Source of the DNA: Burkholderia latens
GTDB taxonomy: Bacteria; Pseudomonadota; Gammaproteobacteria; Burkholderiales; Burkholderiaceae
Length of the DNA: 64,000 nt
NCBI RefSeq assembly: GCF_001718795.1
Contig: NZ_CP013438.1
Location: 1 to 64,000, forward strand
Reading direction: 5' to 3'
A program made the position numbers and the translations under genes. This document shows, in pieces, positions 35,985-45,915 of this stretch. Below the pieces are notes generated by a model. The model was given only the letters and a program-made list of their open reading frames with translations. It did not search any database and was not told where the DNA came from. Positions within the stretch are counted from its first letter, which is position 1; each line of letters opens with the position of its first letter.

Positions 35985-36395
35985 CTATCTCGGCACCGTC
36001 GTGATTTCGATCACGCGTTCCGGGCGCCGTCCGTGGACGGGCCAGTACGCGCTGCCGTGCATCCGGTGAACGGGGCCGAGCAGCTCGTCGGCCACCTGCG
36101 GCGGCGCGTCGAATCCCTTCTCGATCACCATGTACCCGGCCCGCAGCGCGAACGCCGGATGGTTCCCCCCGGGGCGGCTGTCGAAACCGGCAAAGCCGTC
36201 GCCGGCCTCGGGCATCGCGTTGACCAGCGACGCGTTGCTGCGCGTGATCTGGTCGGGCGAGAACGCATGGCCGCTCGCGAGACGCGCCGCCTCTCGATGC
36301 TTGCCGTCGGTGTCGACGGTGCTGTCGTGCGTGTCTTCGTTATCCAGTTCGATGCTGCGCGGGTGCATGGCGCGCGCATGAGCTGACGTTTCCAT
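35985..36395 (-). CDS. Hypothetical protein, 136 aa
   Basis: A soluble, charged protein (METSAHARAMHPRSIELDNE at the start; Gly/Pro/His-rich second half with FALRAGYMVIEKGFDAPPQV). No signal peptide or membrane segment. AGGAGAG lies 6 bp before the ATG at 36395, which decides that start over an ATG 12 codons upstream. I do not recognise it. Confidence 0.6.
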   Translation of the reverse strand: METSAHARAMHPRSIELDNEDTHDSTVDTDGKHREAARLASGHAFSPDQITRSNASLVNAMPEAGDGFAGFDSRPGGNHPAFALRAGYMVIEKGFDAPPQVADELLGPVHRMHGSAYWPVHGRRPERVIEITTVPR

Positions 36396-36674
36396 CACGG
36401 CTCTCCTGGCGGCGAAGCGCTCCGGATTCAAGCAAGTCCCGTTCCGGGCACGACGGGGAACGGCGCGCGGGGCAATCGCCGCGGTCGCGCGGCGCGCGCT
36501 GATTTGTCCTGATTTATTTCAGCTAGAACACCCGTTTTCTACAGAGTATGATTCTTTTCCTGCGAAGCGGCGACAGGGGATGCAGTCTCGCCGCCTCTGC
36601 CCGCGCCGGGGCGCCGCAGCACCCTTAAAGACGGGTAGCGAACAACAAAGCAAGGGACTAAAGGTGGCGGACTC

Positions 36675-36908
36675 ATGCAAGCGACTACTGCCTTCACGCA
36701 CCGCGGATATCTGTTGAATTGCGCGCCCGCGCGCGCCAGTGACGGTTCGTTCAAGCCCTACGTCGTGATCTCGCGATCGAGCGACGGGGAACTCGTCGCG
36801 AACCGGTTTTTTCCGACCGAGCTCCAGTTCAACGACGAAGGCGATGCGATTGCGCACGCGCGCGATTGGGCCGTGCGCTGGATCGACGCAAGCAGCATCA
36901 CGATCTGA
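36675..36908 (+). CDS. Small hypothetical protein, 77 aa
   Basis: MQATTAFTHRGYLLNCAPAR begins a compact protein with alternating strands (FKPYVVISRS, FFPTELQF) and a C-terminal helix (DAIAHARDWAVRWIDASS). This layout resembles the small single-domain proteins of unknown function that are abundant in Burkholderia. It has genome-like codon use. No function can be given. Confidence 0.6.
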   Translation: MQATTAFTHRGYLLNCAPARASDGSFKPYVVISRSSDGELVANRFFPTELQFNDEGDAIAHARDWAVRWIDASSITI

Positions 36909-37045
36909 CGCCGGCGCGCACGGACAAGATCGGCCGTCCGGCCGATCCTCCGGTGTGCCGCTGCCGCACGAAAACGCGGTAATCTTGTGGAACCCGTCAC
37001 TTTATTAGCGGCCGTGCGAACGCGCGCGGCTGCCTGCATTGGCAT

Positions 37046-37966
37046 ATGTCGACATCACCCGCCCGTCAGTGGGGCCTCGAAGAAATCGTCGCCGGCTTGC
37101 GCGAATCGCGCGAGGAACTTCATCGCACGCGTCATCCGCGCGGCATCCGCGAATTGCCGTCGCGCGACGCGATCTGCAAGATCGTCACCGGCCTGCGCGC
37201 GTCGATGTTTCCGACGCACTACGGCGCGCCGGATCTGACCGACGAAAGCGTCGACTATTACGTCGGCCATACGCTCGAAAGCACACTGCGGATCCTGTCC
37301 GAACAGATTCGCCGGGCGCTGCCGTTCCTGCCGGAGCACGCGGACACGCCGTTCGCGGAACTCGACGAACGCGCATTCGAGATCGCGCGCGAATTCGGAC
37401 GGCAGTTGCCGGCGATTCGAGCGCTGCTGGTCAGCGACATCCAGGCAGCTTATGCCGGCGATCCGGCCGCGCAGCACATCACCGAGATCCTGCTGTGCTA
37501 TCCGGGCGTGTTCGCGATGATGCACCATCGGCTCGCGCACGCGTTGCACCGGCTCGGCGTGCCGCTGCTTGCGCGCTTCATCAACGAGATCGCGCACTCG
37601 GCCACCGGCATCGACATCCACCCGGGCGCACAGATCGGCCCGAGTTTCTTCATCGACCACGGCACCGGCGTCGTGATCGGGGAGACCGCGATCATCGGCG
37701 AGCGCGTGCGCGTGTACCAGGCCGTCACGCTCGGCGCGAAGAGCTTCCCGGCCGATGGCGACGGCGCGCTGGTCAAGGGCAATGCGCGCCATCCGATCGT
37801 CGAGGACGACGTCGTGATTTATGCGGGCGCGACGATCCTCGGCCGGGTGACGATCGGGCGCGGCTCGGTGATCGGCGGCAATGTGTGGCTCACGCACAGC
37901 GTGCCGCCCGGCACGAGCGTCGCGCAAGGGAAGGTTCGCGAAGGCGGCAGTGCGGACAAGCCGTAA
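37046..37966 (+). CDS. Serine O-acetyltransferase (EpsC/CysE type)
   Basis: A 306-residue enzyme that makes O-acetylserine from serine and acetyl-CoA for cysteine synthesis. The C-terminal left-handed beta helix shows HPGAQIGPSFFIDHGTGVVIG (catalytic His) and repeats such as GATILGRVTIGRGSVIGGNVW. The long N-terminal helical domain and size match the EpsC form common in betaproteobacteria rather than the shorter enteric CysE. It stands alone. Confidence 0.92.
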   Translation: MSTSPARQWGLEEIVAGLRESREELHRTRHPRGIRELPSRDAICKIVTGLRASMFPTHYGAPDLTDESVDYYVGHTLESTLRILSEQIRRALPFLPEHADTPFAELDERAFEIAREFGRQLPAIRALLVSDIQAAYAGDPAAQHITEILLCYPGVFAMMHHRLAHALHRLGVPLLARFINEIAHSATGIDIHPGAQIGPSFFIDHGTGVVIGETAIIGERVRVYQAVTLGAKSFPADGDGALVKGNARHPIVEDDVVIYAGATILGRVTIGRGSVIGGNVWLTHSVPPGTSVAQGKVREGGSADKP

Positions 37967-38242
37967 CGCGGCCTGCGCGTGGCGGGCGGCGTAACGGCGG
38001 CGCGCAAACGGCTCGAATGCCGTTGGCGCCGAGCGATTGAAGACGGAGGCGAAGCGCGTCGTGCTGCTTCACGTGCGACGCGATTCCGACCGGCGCGCGG
38101 CCGGCGACGCAAGATGGGGCGGCTGCTGCGCGGCCGGCGCCGTCCGTCGTGTGCGACGCGATCGCGCCACACGGCACACCGACGCACCGCACACCGACGC
38201 ACGAAAGCGACCGCGCGGGCGGGCCTTTCGACGCCCGATCGG

Positions 38243-39046
38243 TCAGTGCTTGCCGTCCGGCGAACGATGCTTGTACAGCACGTCCTGGTCGACACGAATC
38301 AGATTCTGCCCCGCATCGACAACGAAATCGACGCCGTTGTACGCACTGCCCGTCAGCAGCAGGATCGCGCTCGCGACGTCGTCGGGCCCCGCGATGCGCG
38401 CGAGCGGCGTCGAGGCGCGGCTCGCGTGTTCGAAGTCGGCCTGCGTCTGGTCGTCGCTTGGCAGCATCAGCCCGGGGAACACCGCATTCACGCGCAATAC
38501 CGGTGCGGACGACAGTGCCAGCATCTGCGTGAGGTTGCCGAGCGCGGCCTTTGCGACCGTGTAGCTGAAGTGGTCGCGGTGGAAGTTTTCCTTGATCTTC
38601 TGGTCGACCACGTTGACGACGACACCCTGCGTGCCGGCCGCGCGCGCCCGTTCGTAGAATGCACGCGTGAGCACGATCGGCGCGCGGCAGTTGACTGCCC
38701 ACGCCTGGTCGAACGCTGCCAGATCGAAGCTCGGGAAATGGTCCTGCCAGAACACCGACGCATTGTTGACCAGTACGTCGAGACGGCCGAAGCGCGCATA
38801 GACTTCATTGATCAGCGCGGTGATTTGCGCGGCGTCGGACAGGTCGGCCCGCAGTGCGGCCGAATCGGGCCCGCGCTCGGCAATCGCGTGTGCCGCCGCG
38901 TGCGCGGCATCGGCCGAGCGATCGTAGTGCACCGCGGTGCGATAGCCGTGCGCGGCGAAATACTCGGCGAACGCGCGCCCGGCCCGGCGCGCGGCGCCGG
39001 TCACGAGCACGACCGGCGCGTCCGCCGTTTGCTTCGTGGACTGCAT
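38243..39046 (-). CDS. Pteridine reductase-like short-chain dehydrogenase (FolM-like)
   Basis: A 267-residue SDR. The nucleotide loop TGAARRAGRAFAEYFA has the TGxxxRxG pattern of pteridine reductases rather than the usual TGxxxGxG, and the catalytic YTVAKAALGNL (YxxxK) is present. Its start codon overlaps the folE stop by one base, a strong link to pterin metabolism: FolE makes dihydroneopterin triphosphate and FolM-type enzymes reduce dihydromonapterin or dihydrofolate. Function is inferred from motif and context. Confidence 0.82.
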   Translation of the reverse strand: MQSTKQTADAPVVLVTGAARRAGRAFAEYFAAHGYRTAVHYDRSADAAHAAAHAIAERGPDSAALRADLSDAAQITALINEVYARFGRLDVLVNNASVFWQDHFPSFDLAAFDQAWAVNCRAPIVLTRAFYERARAAGTQGVVVNVVDQKIKENFHRDHFSYTVAKAALGNLTQMLALSSAPVLRVNAVFPGLMLPSDDQTQADFEHASRASTPLARIAGPDDVASAILLLTGSAYNGVDFVVDAGQNLIRVDQDVLYKHRSPDGKH

Positions 39047-39675
39047 TACGTGTTCGTCAGGTTGACTGAAGAAGGATTCGCGACGATCGACAGGAATTCG
39101 CGTCGCGTCGACGGATCGGTGCGGAACGTGCCGAGCATGCGCGACGTAACCATCTCGACGCCCGGCTTATGCACGCCGCGCGTCGAAATGCACTGATGCG
39201 CAGCCTCGAGGATCACGCCGACACCCTTCGGCTGAAGCACGTCGAACAGGGTGTCAGCGATCTGCACGGTCATCTTTTCCTGAATCTGCAGGCGCTTCGC
39301 GAACGCGTCGACCAGGCGCGCGAGCTTGGAGATGCCGACGACCCGATGGTTCGGCAGATACGCGACGTGCGCGCGGCCGATGATCGGCACCATGTGATGC
39401 TCGCAGTAGCTCTCGAAGCGGATGTCCTTCAGCACGATCATCTCGTCGTAGCCGTCGACCTCGCTGAACGTGCGGGCGAGGATGTCGCGCGGCTCCAGCG
39501 CATAGCCGGCGAAGAACTCTTCATATGCGCGCACGACGCGCGCCGGCGTGTCGAGCAGCCCTTCGCGGTTCGGATCGTCGCCGGCCCAGCGCAGCAGCAC
39601 GCGAACGGCATCCTCCGCTTCCTCCCGGCTCGGGCGGGATGCGGCCGGCTCGGGCCGCGCGTTTTTTTTACCCAT
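39046..39675 (-). CDS. folE: GTP cyclohydrolase I
   Basis: A 209-residue enzyme converting GTP to 7,8-dihydroneopterin triphosphate, the first step to folate and other pterins. Zinc ligands are visible in [14 protein letters not shown] and in [11 protein letters not shown] (second cysteine), and [21 protein letters not shown] is the family signature. It overlaps the pteridine-reductase-like gene by one base (TAATG). Confidence 0.95.
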   Translation of the reverse strand: MGKKNARPEPAASRPSREEAEDAVRVLLRWAGDDPNREGLLDTPARVVRAYEEFFAGYALEPRDILARTFSEVDGYDEMIVLKDIRFESYCEHHMVPIIGRAHVAYLPNHRVVGISKLARLVDAFAKRLQIQEKMTVQIADTLFDVLQPKGVGVILEAAHQCISTRGVHKPGVEMVTSRMLGTFRTDPSTRREFLSIVANPSSVNLTNT

Positions 39676-39786
39676 CTAGTCGCTCCATCGAATGCGGCCG
39701 CCTGCGGCGGCGCGGATATCCGGTCATTGTTTCATGCTTTCGCGGGTCGTGCGTGCGGACGCCGTTCGCCGGCCATTCGGCCGCAT

Positions 39787-40713
39787 TTACTTCGGCCATT
39801 CGTCCTGCTCGTCGTTGAACAGCGACGCGACCACGCCGCGCAGCCATGCGGTGCGCGGATCGTTGTGGAACTTGCGATGCCAGTGCTGCTTCAGGTCGAA
39901 GCGCGGCAGCGGCAGCGGCGGTTCGACCGGCACGATGAACGCGTGTTCGGCCGCGTACGCGTAGCCGATCGCATGCGGCACCGTTGCTATGAGGTCGGTG
40001 CGGCTCAGGATGAACGGCAAGCTCATGAAGTGCGGCGTCTCGAGCACCGCGCGCCGGTGCATGCGCTGCTTCGCGAGGTATTTTTCGAGCACCTCCTGGC
40101 TGCGTCCTTCGGCGCGCACCACCGCGTGCCCGCACGACAGAAACTGCTCGGCCGTGAACGGGCGGGCCTGTTCGAGCGGATGGCCGCGCCGCATCAGGCA
40201 GACGAACCGGTGCGTGAACAGACGCTGCTGGAAGAAGTTGTTGCCGTCGAGATCGGGAAAGTAGCCGACCGCAAGATCGATCGAGCCCGCTTCGAGGCCG
40301 CGGCCGAGTTCGTCGTGCGCGAGCGATACCGAGCGCAGGTTCGCGTGCGGCGCGTGCGTCGCGAACGCCTGCAGCAGCTTCGGCAGGAACACGATCTCGC
40401 CGACGTCCGACAGCGCGATCGAGAACGTGTGCGTGCTTGCCGCAGGCTCGAAGTCGTGCGGCGCGACCAGGCCGCGCTCGATCTGCGCGAGCGCGTCGCG
40501 CGCGGCCGGCAGCAGCGCGAGCGCGCGCGGCGTCGGCTCCATCCCGCGCGACGTGCGCACGAACAGCGGATCGCCGAAGTACTCGCGCAGCCGGCCGAGC
40601 GCGGTGCTCACGCGCGGCTGGCTCACGCCGAGCAGGTCGCCCGCGCGGCTGACGTTGCGCGTGTCGTCGAGCGCGACGAGGTACGGAATCAGGTTGAGGT
40701 CGAGCGGGTTCAT
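39787..40713 (-). CDS. LysR-family regulator divergent from pobA
   Basis: A 308-residue LysR protein starting MNPLDLNLIPYLVALDDTRN, with HTH SRAGDLLGVSQPRVSTALGRL and the group-typical FGDPLFVRTSRGMEPTPRA of the NodD/PcaQ-like branch. It is divergent from pobA, 118 bp apart, and probably activates it in response to 4-hydroxybenzoate. The effector is inferred. An alternative upstream ATG at 40839 would overlap the pobA start and is rejected. Confidence 0.85.
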   Translation of the reverse strand: MNPLDLNLIPYLVALDDTRNVSRAGDLLGVSQPRVSTALGRLREYFGDPLFVRTSRGMEPTPRALALLPAARDALAQIERGLVAPHDFEPAASTHTFSIALSDVGEIVFLPKLLQAFATHAPHANLRSVSLAHDELGRGLEAGSIDLAVGYFPDLDGNNFFQQRLFTHRFVCLMRRGHPLEQARPFTAEQFLSCGHAVVRAEGRSQEVLEKYLAKQRMHRRAVLETPHFMSLPFILSRTDLIATVPHAIGYAYAAEHAFIVPVEPPLPLPRFDLKQHWHRKFHNDPRTAWLRGVVASLFNDEQDEWPK

Positions 40714-40831
40714 CGCAGCAGGCCAGTATCCAGAAAACGCATACAACTTATCTCCAAAATCGCGTTGCCGCATAGTCGGGAAAGCGCTCAAATTGTTTCC
40801 ATTACTCGAACCAAAGTTCTGGAGACGAACA

Positions 40832-42064
40832 ATGCGCACTCAGGTCGCCATCATCGGCGCCGGCCCGTCCGGCCTTTTGCTTTCCCATCTACTGCGCCTC
40901 CAAGGCGTGGATTCGATCCTCGTCGAAGCGCGCTCACGTGAATACTGCGAAAACCGGATCCGTGCCGGCGTGCTCGAGCAGGGCACCGTCGATACGCTGA
41001 ACGAAGCGGGTCTGGGCGACCGGATGCGCCGCGAAGGGCTCGAACATCACGGCATCGAGCTACTGTTCTCCGGCCAGCGGCATCGCATCGACCTGAGCGC
41101 GCTCACCGGCGGGCGGGCGATCACGGTTTACAGCCAGCATGAAGTCGTGCGCGACCTGATCGCGGCCGGCGACGCGCACGGCCACCAGATGCACTTCGAA
41201 GTCACCGGCGTCGCGCTGCACGATGTCGAAAGCGAGCACCCGTTCGTCACGTTCAAACACGCGGACGGCCGCCCGGACCGCATCGATTGCGATTACATCG
41301 CCGGCTGCGACGGCTTCCACGGTATCGCGCGCCAGACGATTCCCGCCGAACGGTTGAACACGTTCGAGCGCGTCTATCCGTTCGCATGGCTCGGCATCCT
41401 CGCCGATGCGGCGCCGTCGCTCGACGAACTCGTCTACGCGCATCACGACAACGGCTTCGCGCTGTTCTCGATGCGCTCGCCGACGGTCACGCGTCTCTAT
41501 CTGCAGTGCAAGCCCGACGAAGACCTCGCCGAATGGTCCGACGCGCGGATCTGGGACGAGCTGCACACCCGCTTCTCGAACGACACCGGCTGGACGCCGA
41601 CCGAGGGCCGGATCACCCAGAAGAGCGTGACGCCGATGCGCAGCTTCGTGTCGGAGACGATGCAGCATGGCCGCCTGTTCCTGGCGGGCGACGCCGCGCA
41701 CATCGTGCCGCCGACCGGCGCGAAGGGGATGAATCTCGCGGTGGCCGACGTCCGCGCGCTGTCCCGAGCGCTCGGCGCACGCTATCGCAACGGCGACACG
41801 ACGCCGCTGGAGCGCTATTCTGCGACCTGCCTCGAACGCGTGTGGCGCGCCGAGCACTTCTCGTACTTCATGACGAACATGCTGCATTCGTCGCCGGAGG
41901 ACTCGCCGTTCGTCAATCGCCTCAAGTTTGCCGAGCTGAAATACGTGACGCGCTCGCGAGCGGCCGCGCAGTCGCTGGCCGAAAACTACGTCGGTCTGCC
42001 GTTCGACGATCAGCCGACCCCCGAGGGATCCCGCCTTGACAACGCGCTCTGCGCGACTCTATGA
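40832..42064 (+). CDS. pobA: 4-hydroxybenzoate 3-monooxygenase
   Basis: A 410-residue flavoprotein hydroxylating 4-hydroxybenzoate to protocatechuate with NADPH and oxygen. FAD motifs are IGAGPSGLLLSHLL and LFLAGDAAHIVPPTGAKGMN; the mid-protein region CDYIAGCDGFHGIAR is also typical. The ATG at 40832 gives the PobA N-terminus MRTQVAIIGAG. It feeds the pca genes directly downstream. Confidence 0.96.
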   Translation: MRTQVAIIGAGPSGLLLSHLLRLQGVDSILVEARSREYCENRIRAGVLEQGTVDTLNEAGLGDRMRREGLEHHGIELLFSGQRHRIDLSALTGGRAITVYSQHEVVRDLIAAGDAHGHQMHFEVTGVALHDVESEHPFVTFKHADGRPDRIDCDYIAGCDGFHGIARQTIPAERLNTFERVYPFAWLGILADAAPSLDELVYAHHDNGFALFSMRSPTVTRLYLQCKPDEDLAEWSDARIWDELHTRFSNDTGWTPTEGRITQKSVTPMRSFVSETMQHGRLFLAGDAAHIVPPTGAKGMNLAVADVRALSRALGARYRNGDTTPLERYSATCLERVWRAEHFSYFMTNMLHSSPEDSPFVNRLKFAELKYVTRSRAAAQSLAENYVGLPFDDQPTPEGSRLDNALCATL

Positions 42065-42074
42065 TCGGCCCATC

Positions 42075-42108
42075 GTTCGCTAATCGAATCTAGGTTCGAG
42101 TAGCGAAC
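42075..42108. promoter_or_regulatory. PcaR-type (IclR family) operator before pcaI
   Basis: GTTCGCTAATCGAA and TTCGAGTAGCGAAC form 14-base arms with one mismatch around TCTAGG, 100 bp upstream of pcaI. Family knowledge: PcaR/PcaU sites contain GTTCGATAATCGCAC-like palindromes. No IclR gene lies in the window, so the regulator would act in trans. Confidence 0.65.
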
Positions 42109-42208
42109 AAACCGAAGGTCGACGCCGGCCTTCCGGCGCGGCACGCGACACGCGCGTGTCCCCTCGACAGGCCGCGCATCGTGCCGCGGGTTCGTATCAG
42201 GAAGAGAC

Positions 42209-42922
42209 ATGGTCAACAAGATTTTCGAATCGCTTCAATCGGCGGTCGCGGACGTCCACGACGGCGCGACCATCATGATCGGCGGCTTCGGCACGGCAGG
42301 GATGCCGTCCGAGCTGATCGACGCGCTGATCGAGCAGGGTGCGCGCAACCTGACGATCGTCAACAACAACGCGGGCAACGGCGAGACCGGCCTCGCGGCG
42401 CTGCTCAAGGCGAAGCGGGTGCGCAAGATCATCTGCTCGTTCCCGCGCCAGAGCGACTCGCAGGTGTTCGACGCGCTGTACCGCGCGGGCGAAATCGAGC
42501 TGGAACTGGTGCCGCAGGGCAATCTCGCGGAGCGGATTCGCGCGGCCGGCGCCGGCATCGGCGGCTTCTTCACGCCGACGGGCTTCGGCACGAAGCTCGC
42601 GGAGGGCAAGGAAACGCGCGTGATCGACGGCAAGTCGTATGTGTTCGAGACGCCGATCCACGCCGATTTCGCGCTGGTGAAGGCATACAAGGGCGATCGC
42701 TGGGGCAACCTCGTCTATCGCAAGACCGCGCGCAATTTCGGGCCGATCATGGCCAGCGCCGCGAAGGTCGCGATCGTGCAGGTGTCGGAAGTCGTGCCGC
42801 TCGGCGGGCTGAACCCGGAACACATCGTGACGCCGGGCATTTTCGTGCAGCGCGTCGTCGAAGTGCCGCAGGCCGCGCATGCGGCCGAGCTGGCCGCCGA
42901 ACGTGCATCGCAAGCCGCGTGA
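42209..42922 (+). CDS. pcaI: 3-oxoadipate CoA-transferase subunit A
   Basis: A 237-residue alpha subunit that, with PcaJ, moves CoA from succinyl-CoA to 3-oxoadipate. It shows the CoA-transferase I signature IGGFGTAGMPSELIDALI and the IVNNNAGNGETGLAALL segment. It is followed after 60 bp by pcaJ. An extra C-terminal Ala/Glu helix is ordinary for this genus. Confidence 0.95.
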   Translation: MVNKIFESLQSAVADVHDGATIMIGGFGTAGMPSELIDALIEQGARNLTIVNNNAGNGETGLAALLKAKRVRKIICSFPRQSDSQVFDALYRAGEIELELVPQGNLAERIRAAGAGIGGFFTPTGFGTKLAEGKETRVIDGKSYVFETPIHADFALVKAYKGDRWGNLVYRKTARNFGPIMASAAKVAIVQVSEVVPLGGLNPEHIVTPGIFVQRVVEVPQAAHAAELAAERASQAA

Positions 42923-42982
42923 ACTTGTATCGGACCGGAGCCAAGCGCCGACGCGCCCGCTCCGGTCGACCGGAGACCCGAA

Positions 42983-43639
42983 ATGAAACGATTGACCCGT
43001 GATGAAATGGCCAGGCGCGTTGCGCAGGACATCCCCGAAGGCGCTTACGTGAACCTCGGCATCGGTGTGCCGACGCTGGTGGCGAACCACCTCGATCCGA
43101 GCAAGGAGATCTTCCTGCACAGCGAGAACGGCCTGCTCGGCATGGGCCCGGCGCCCGCGCCCGGCGACGAGGACGACGAGCTGATCAACGCAGGCAAGCA
43201 GCACGTGACGCTGCTGACCGGCGGCGCGTATTTCCATCACGCCGATTCGTTCGCGATGATGCGCGGCGGCCACCTCGATTACTGCGTGCTCGGCGCATTC
43301 CAGGTGTCGGCGAACGGCGATCTCGCGAACTGGCATACGGGCGCGCCCGATGCGATTCCGGCGGTGGGCGGTGCGATGGATCTTGCGATCGGCGCGAAGC
43401 AGGTGTTCGTGATGATGGAGCACTTGACGAAGCAGGGCGAGAGCAAGATCGTCGCGCAGTGCTCGTATCCGGTCACCGGCGTGCAGTGCGTGAGCCGCAT
43501 CTATACGGATCTCGCCGTGCTCGACGTGACGTCCGACGGCCTCGCGGTGAGCGAGATTTTCACCGACCTGTCGTTCGACGAACTGCAAAAGCTGACCGGC
43601 GTGCCGCTGATCGACGCGACGCGCAGGGCCGCCGCCTGA
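42983..43639 (+). CDS. pcaJ: 3-oxoadipate CoA-transferase subunit B
   Basis: A 218-residue beta subunit beginning MKRLTRDEMARRVAQDIPEG. The catalytic glutamate lies in LHSENGLLGMGPAP, the SENGLLG motif of CoA-transferase beta chains. It pairs with PcaI immediately upstream. Confidence 0.96.
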   Translation: MKRLTRDEMARRVAQDIPEGAYVNLGIGVPTLVANHLDPSKEIFLHSENGLLGMGPAPAPGDEDDELINAGKQHVTLLTGGAYFHHADSFAMMRGGHLDYCVLGAFQVSANGDLANWHTGAPDAIPAVGGAMDLAIGAKQVFVMMEHLTKQGESKIVAQCSYPVTGVQCVSRIYTDLAVLDVTSDGLAVSEIFTDLSFDELQKLTGVPLIDATRRAAA

Positions 43640-43744
43640 ACGGCAAGCGTGCCGGTGGGTGCAATCGGCCGATCGGTCTGATCGACTGCACACCGGCCCG
43701 CTTGGGTAGACAATAGGCGCACGCCGTTTCCCCATTCCGATGCC

Positions 43745-45103
43745 ATGCTCGAAGACAGCGCTCGCCTGACCTCCCTGATCTGCGGCACCGAGCCGCTCAA
43801 CCGGATCTGGTCGCCTCGCGCGACGATCCAGCGGATGCTCGACGTCGAAGCCGCGCTTGCGCGTGCGCTCGCCGCGCAGCATGTGATTCCGGCCGCCGCG
43901 GTCGCCCCGATCGAACGCGCGTGCGACGCTGCCCGGCTCGACGCGGACGCGCTCGCGCAAGGCGCGGCGCTCGGCGGCAATCTCGCGATTCCGCTCGTCA
44001 AGCAGCTCACCGCGCAAGTCAAGGCCGACGACCCCGAGGCCGCGAAGTTCGTGCATTGGGGCGCGACGAGCCAGGACATCATCGACACCGCGACCGTGCT
44101 GCAGTTGCGCGACACGCTCGACGTATTGGAGCCGCTGCTCGACGAAGCATGCGCGTCGCTTGCGATGCTCGCGCGAACGCATCGCGCGACGCCGATGATC
44201 GGGCGCACGTGGCTGCAGCAGGCGCTCCCGATCACACTCGGCCTGAAGTTCGCGCAATGGCTCGATGCGCTGCTGCGTCATCGGGCGCGCTTCGCCGAGC
44301 TGCGCGCGCGTGCGCTGGTGCTGCAGTTCGGCGGCGCGGCCGGCACGCTGGCGAGCCTGCGCGAGCACGCGGCCGGCGTGAGCGCCGCGCTCGCGGCCGA
44401 CCTGAAGCTCGCGTTGCCGGCCGTGCCATGGCATACGCAGCGCGACCGCATCGCGGAAGCCGCGTCGTGCTTCGGGATGTTGACCGGCACGCTCGGCAAG
44501 ATCGCGCGTGACGTGTCGCTGCAGATGCAGACCGAAGTCGGCGAGCTCGGCGAACCGGCCGCCGCCGGCAAGGGCGGCTCGTCGACGATGCCCCACAAGC
44601 GCAACCCGGTCGGCTGCGCCGCCGTGCTGACTGCCGCAGTGCGCGCACCGAACCTTGTCGCGACCGTGTTCGCGGGAATGGTGCAGGAGCACGAGCGCGC
44701 GCTCGGCGGCTGGCAGGCCGAATGGGACGCATTGCCCGATCTCGCGCGGCTGACCGGCGGCGCGCTCGCGCAGATCGCGCAGATCGTCGCGGGCCTCGAC
44801 GTGAACACCGAACGCCTTGCCGCGAACCTCGACCTGACGCACGGGCTGATTCTCGGCGAAGCGGTGATGCTCGCGCTCGGCGACCGGATCGGCAGGCTCG
44901 ATGCGCATCACGTCGTCGAACATGCGTCGAAGGAGGCCGTGCGCACCGGCGCGACGCTGTTCGACGTGCTCGCCGCCGATGCGACCGTATCGGCCCACCT
45001 GTCGCGCGAAGCGCTTGCGCGGCTGCTCGATCCCGCACATTACGTCGGCGAGGCGCAGGCCTACGTCGACGCCGTGCTCGCGCTGCACGCGGGCGCGCAT
45101 TAA
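43745..45103 (+). CDS. pcaB: 3-carboxy-cis,cis-muconate cycloisomerase
   Basis: A 452-residue member of the fumarase/aspartase superfamily, lactonising 3-carboxymuconate in protocatechuate breakdown. The superfamily signature GGSSTMPHKRNPVGC is present, as is HWGATSQDIIDTATVLQLRD. Length matches PcaB. The gene pcaD starts 16 bp downstream, and pcaD and pcaC follow in the same run. Confidence 0.95.
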   Translation: MLEDSARLTSLICGTEPLNRIWSPRATIQRMLDVEAALARALAAQHVIPAAAVAPIERACDAARLDADALAQGAALGGNLAIPLVKQLTAQVKADDPEAAKFVHWGATSQDIIDTATVLQLRDTLDVLEPLLDEACASLAMLARTHRATPMIGRTWLQQALPITLGLKFAQWLDALLRHRARFAELRARALVLQFGGAAGTLASLREHAAGVSAALAADLKLALPAVPWHTQRDRIAEAASCFGMLTGTLGKIARDVSLQMQTEVGELGEPAAAGKGGSSTMPHKRNPVGCAAVLTAAVRAPNLVATVFAGMVQEHERALGGWQAEWDALPDLARLTGGALAQIAQIVAGLDVNTERLAANLDLTHGLILGEAVMLALGDRIGRLDAHHVVEHASKEAVRTGATLFDVLAADATVSAHLSREALARLLDPAHYVGEAQAYVDAVLALHAGAH

Positions 45104-45119
45104 CCAGGAGAACCTTGAG

Positions 45120-45905
45120 ATGCCCTTCGCCACTGTCAACGGCGTGAAACTGCATTACCGGATCGACCGTGCCGCGCGCGACGATGCGCCGTGGCTCGTC
45201 TTCTCGAACTCGCTCGGCGCGGACCTTCAGATGTGGGCGCCGCAGATTCGCCCGCTCTCGCAGCATTTCAACATCTTGCGCTACGACACGCGCGGTCACG
45301 GCCATTCCGAAGCGCCGGCCGGTTCGTACACCATCGATCAGTTGGCGGCCGACGTGATCGGCCTGCTCGATCACGTCGGCATCGGGCGCGCGCATTTCTG
45401 CGGGATTTCGATGGGCGGCCTGACCGGCGCCGCGCTCGCCGCACGCTTCCCGTCGCGCATCGTGCGTGCGGTGCTCGCGAACACGTCGGCCAAGATCGGT
45501 TCGCCCGAAGTATGGGCGCCGCGTGCGCAGAAGGCCCGCGCCGAAGGGATGAGCGCGCTCGCTGATGCGGTGCTGCCGCGCTGGTTCACCGACGCGTTCG
45601 TCGAACGCGAGCCACGCCTGTTCGATGCGATCCGCGACACGTTCGTGCATACCGACAAGGACGGTTATGCCGCGAACTGCGACGCGCTGAACGCCGCCGA
45701 CCTGCGCGACGAAGTGACGGGCATCGGATTGCCGGTGCTCGTCGTGACCGGCGCGAAGGACATGTCGACGCCGCCCGATCAGGGCCGTGCGCTCGCTGCG
45801 GCGATTCCCGGCGCGCGTCACGTCGAATTCGACGCCGCGCATATTTCGAACATCGAGTGCACCGACGGGTTCAACCGTGCGCTGCTCGACTTCCTGACCG
45901 CGTGA
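45120..45905 (+). CDS. pcaD: 3-oxoadipate enol-lactonase
   Basis: A 261-residue alpha/beta hydrolase opening 3-oxoadipate enol-lactone to 3-oxoadipate. The nucleophile serine is in FCGISMGGLTGAALA and the catalytic histidine near the end in VEFDAAHISNIE. AGGAGAA precedes the ATG at 45120. The gene pcaC follows after 10 bp as a separate gene rather than the PcaCD fusion seen in some bacteria. Confidence 0.95.
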   Translation: MPFATVNGVKLHYRIDRAARDDAPWLVFSNSLGADLQMWAPQIRPLSQHFNILRYDTRGHGHSEAPAGSYTIDQLAADVIGLLDHVGIGRAHFCGISMGGLTGAALAARFPSRIVRAVLANTSAKIGSPEVWAPRAQKARAEGMSALADAVLPRWFTDAFVEREPRLFDAIRDTFVHTDKDGYAANCDALNAADLRDEVTGIGLPVLVVTGAKDMSTPPDQGRALAAAIPGARHVEFDAAHISNIECTDGFNRALLDFLTA

Positions 45906-45915
45906 GGTTTCGAAG

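Noticed and set aside
42197..45139. A 980-codon open frame on the minus strand opposite pcaI-pcaB
   Set aside because: It runs antisense to four well-supported genes, its translation is Arg/His/Ala-rich without domains, and such long antisense frames are common in GC-rich DNA.
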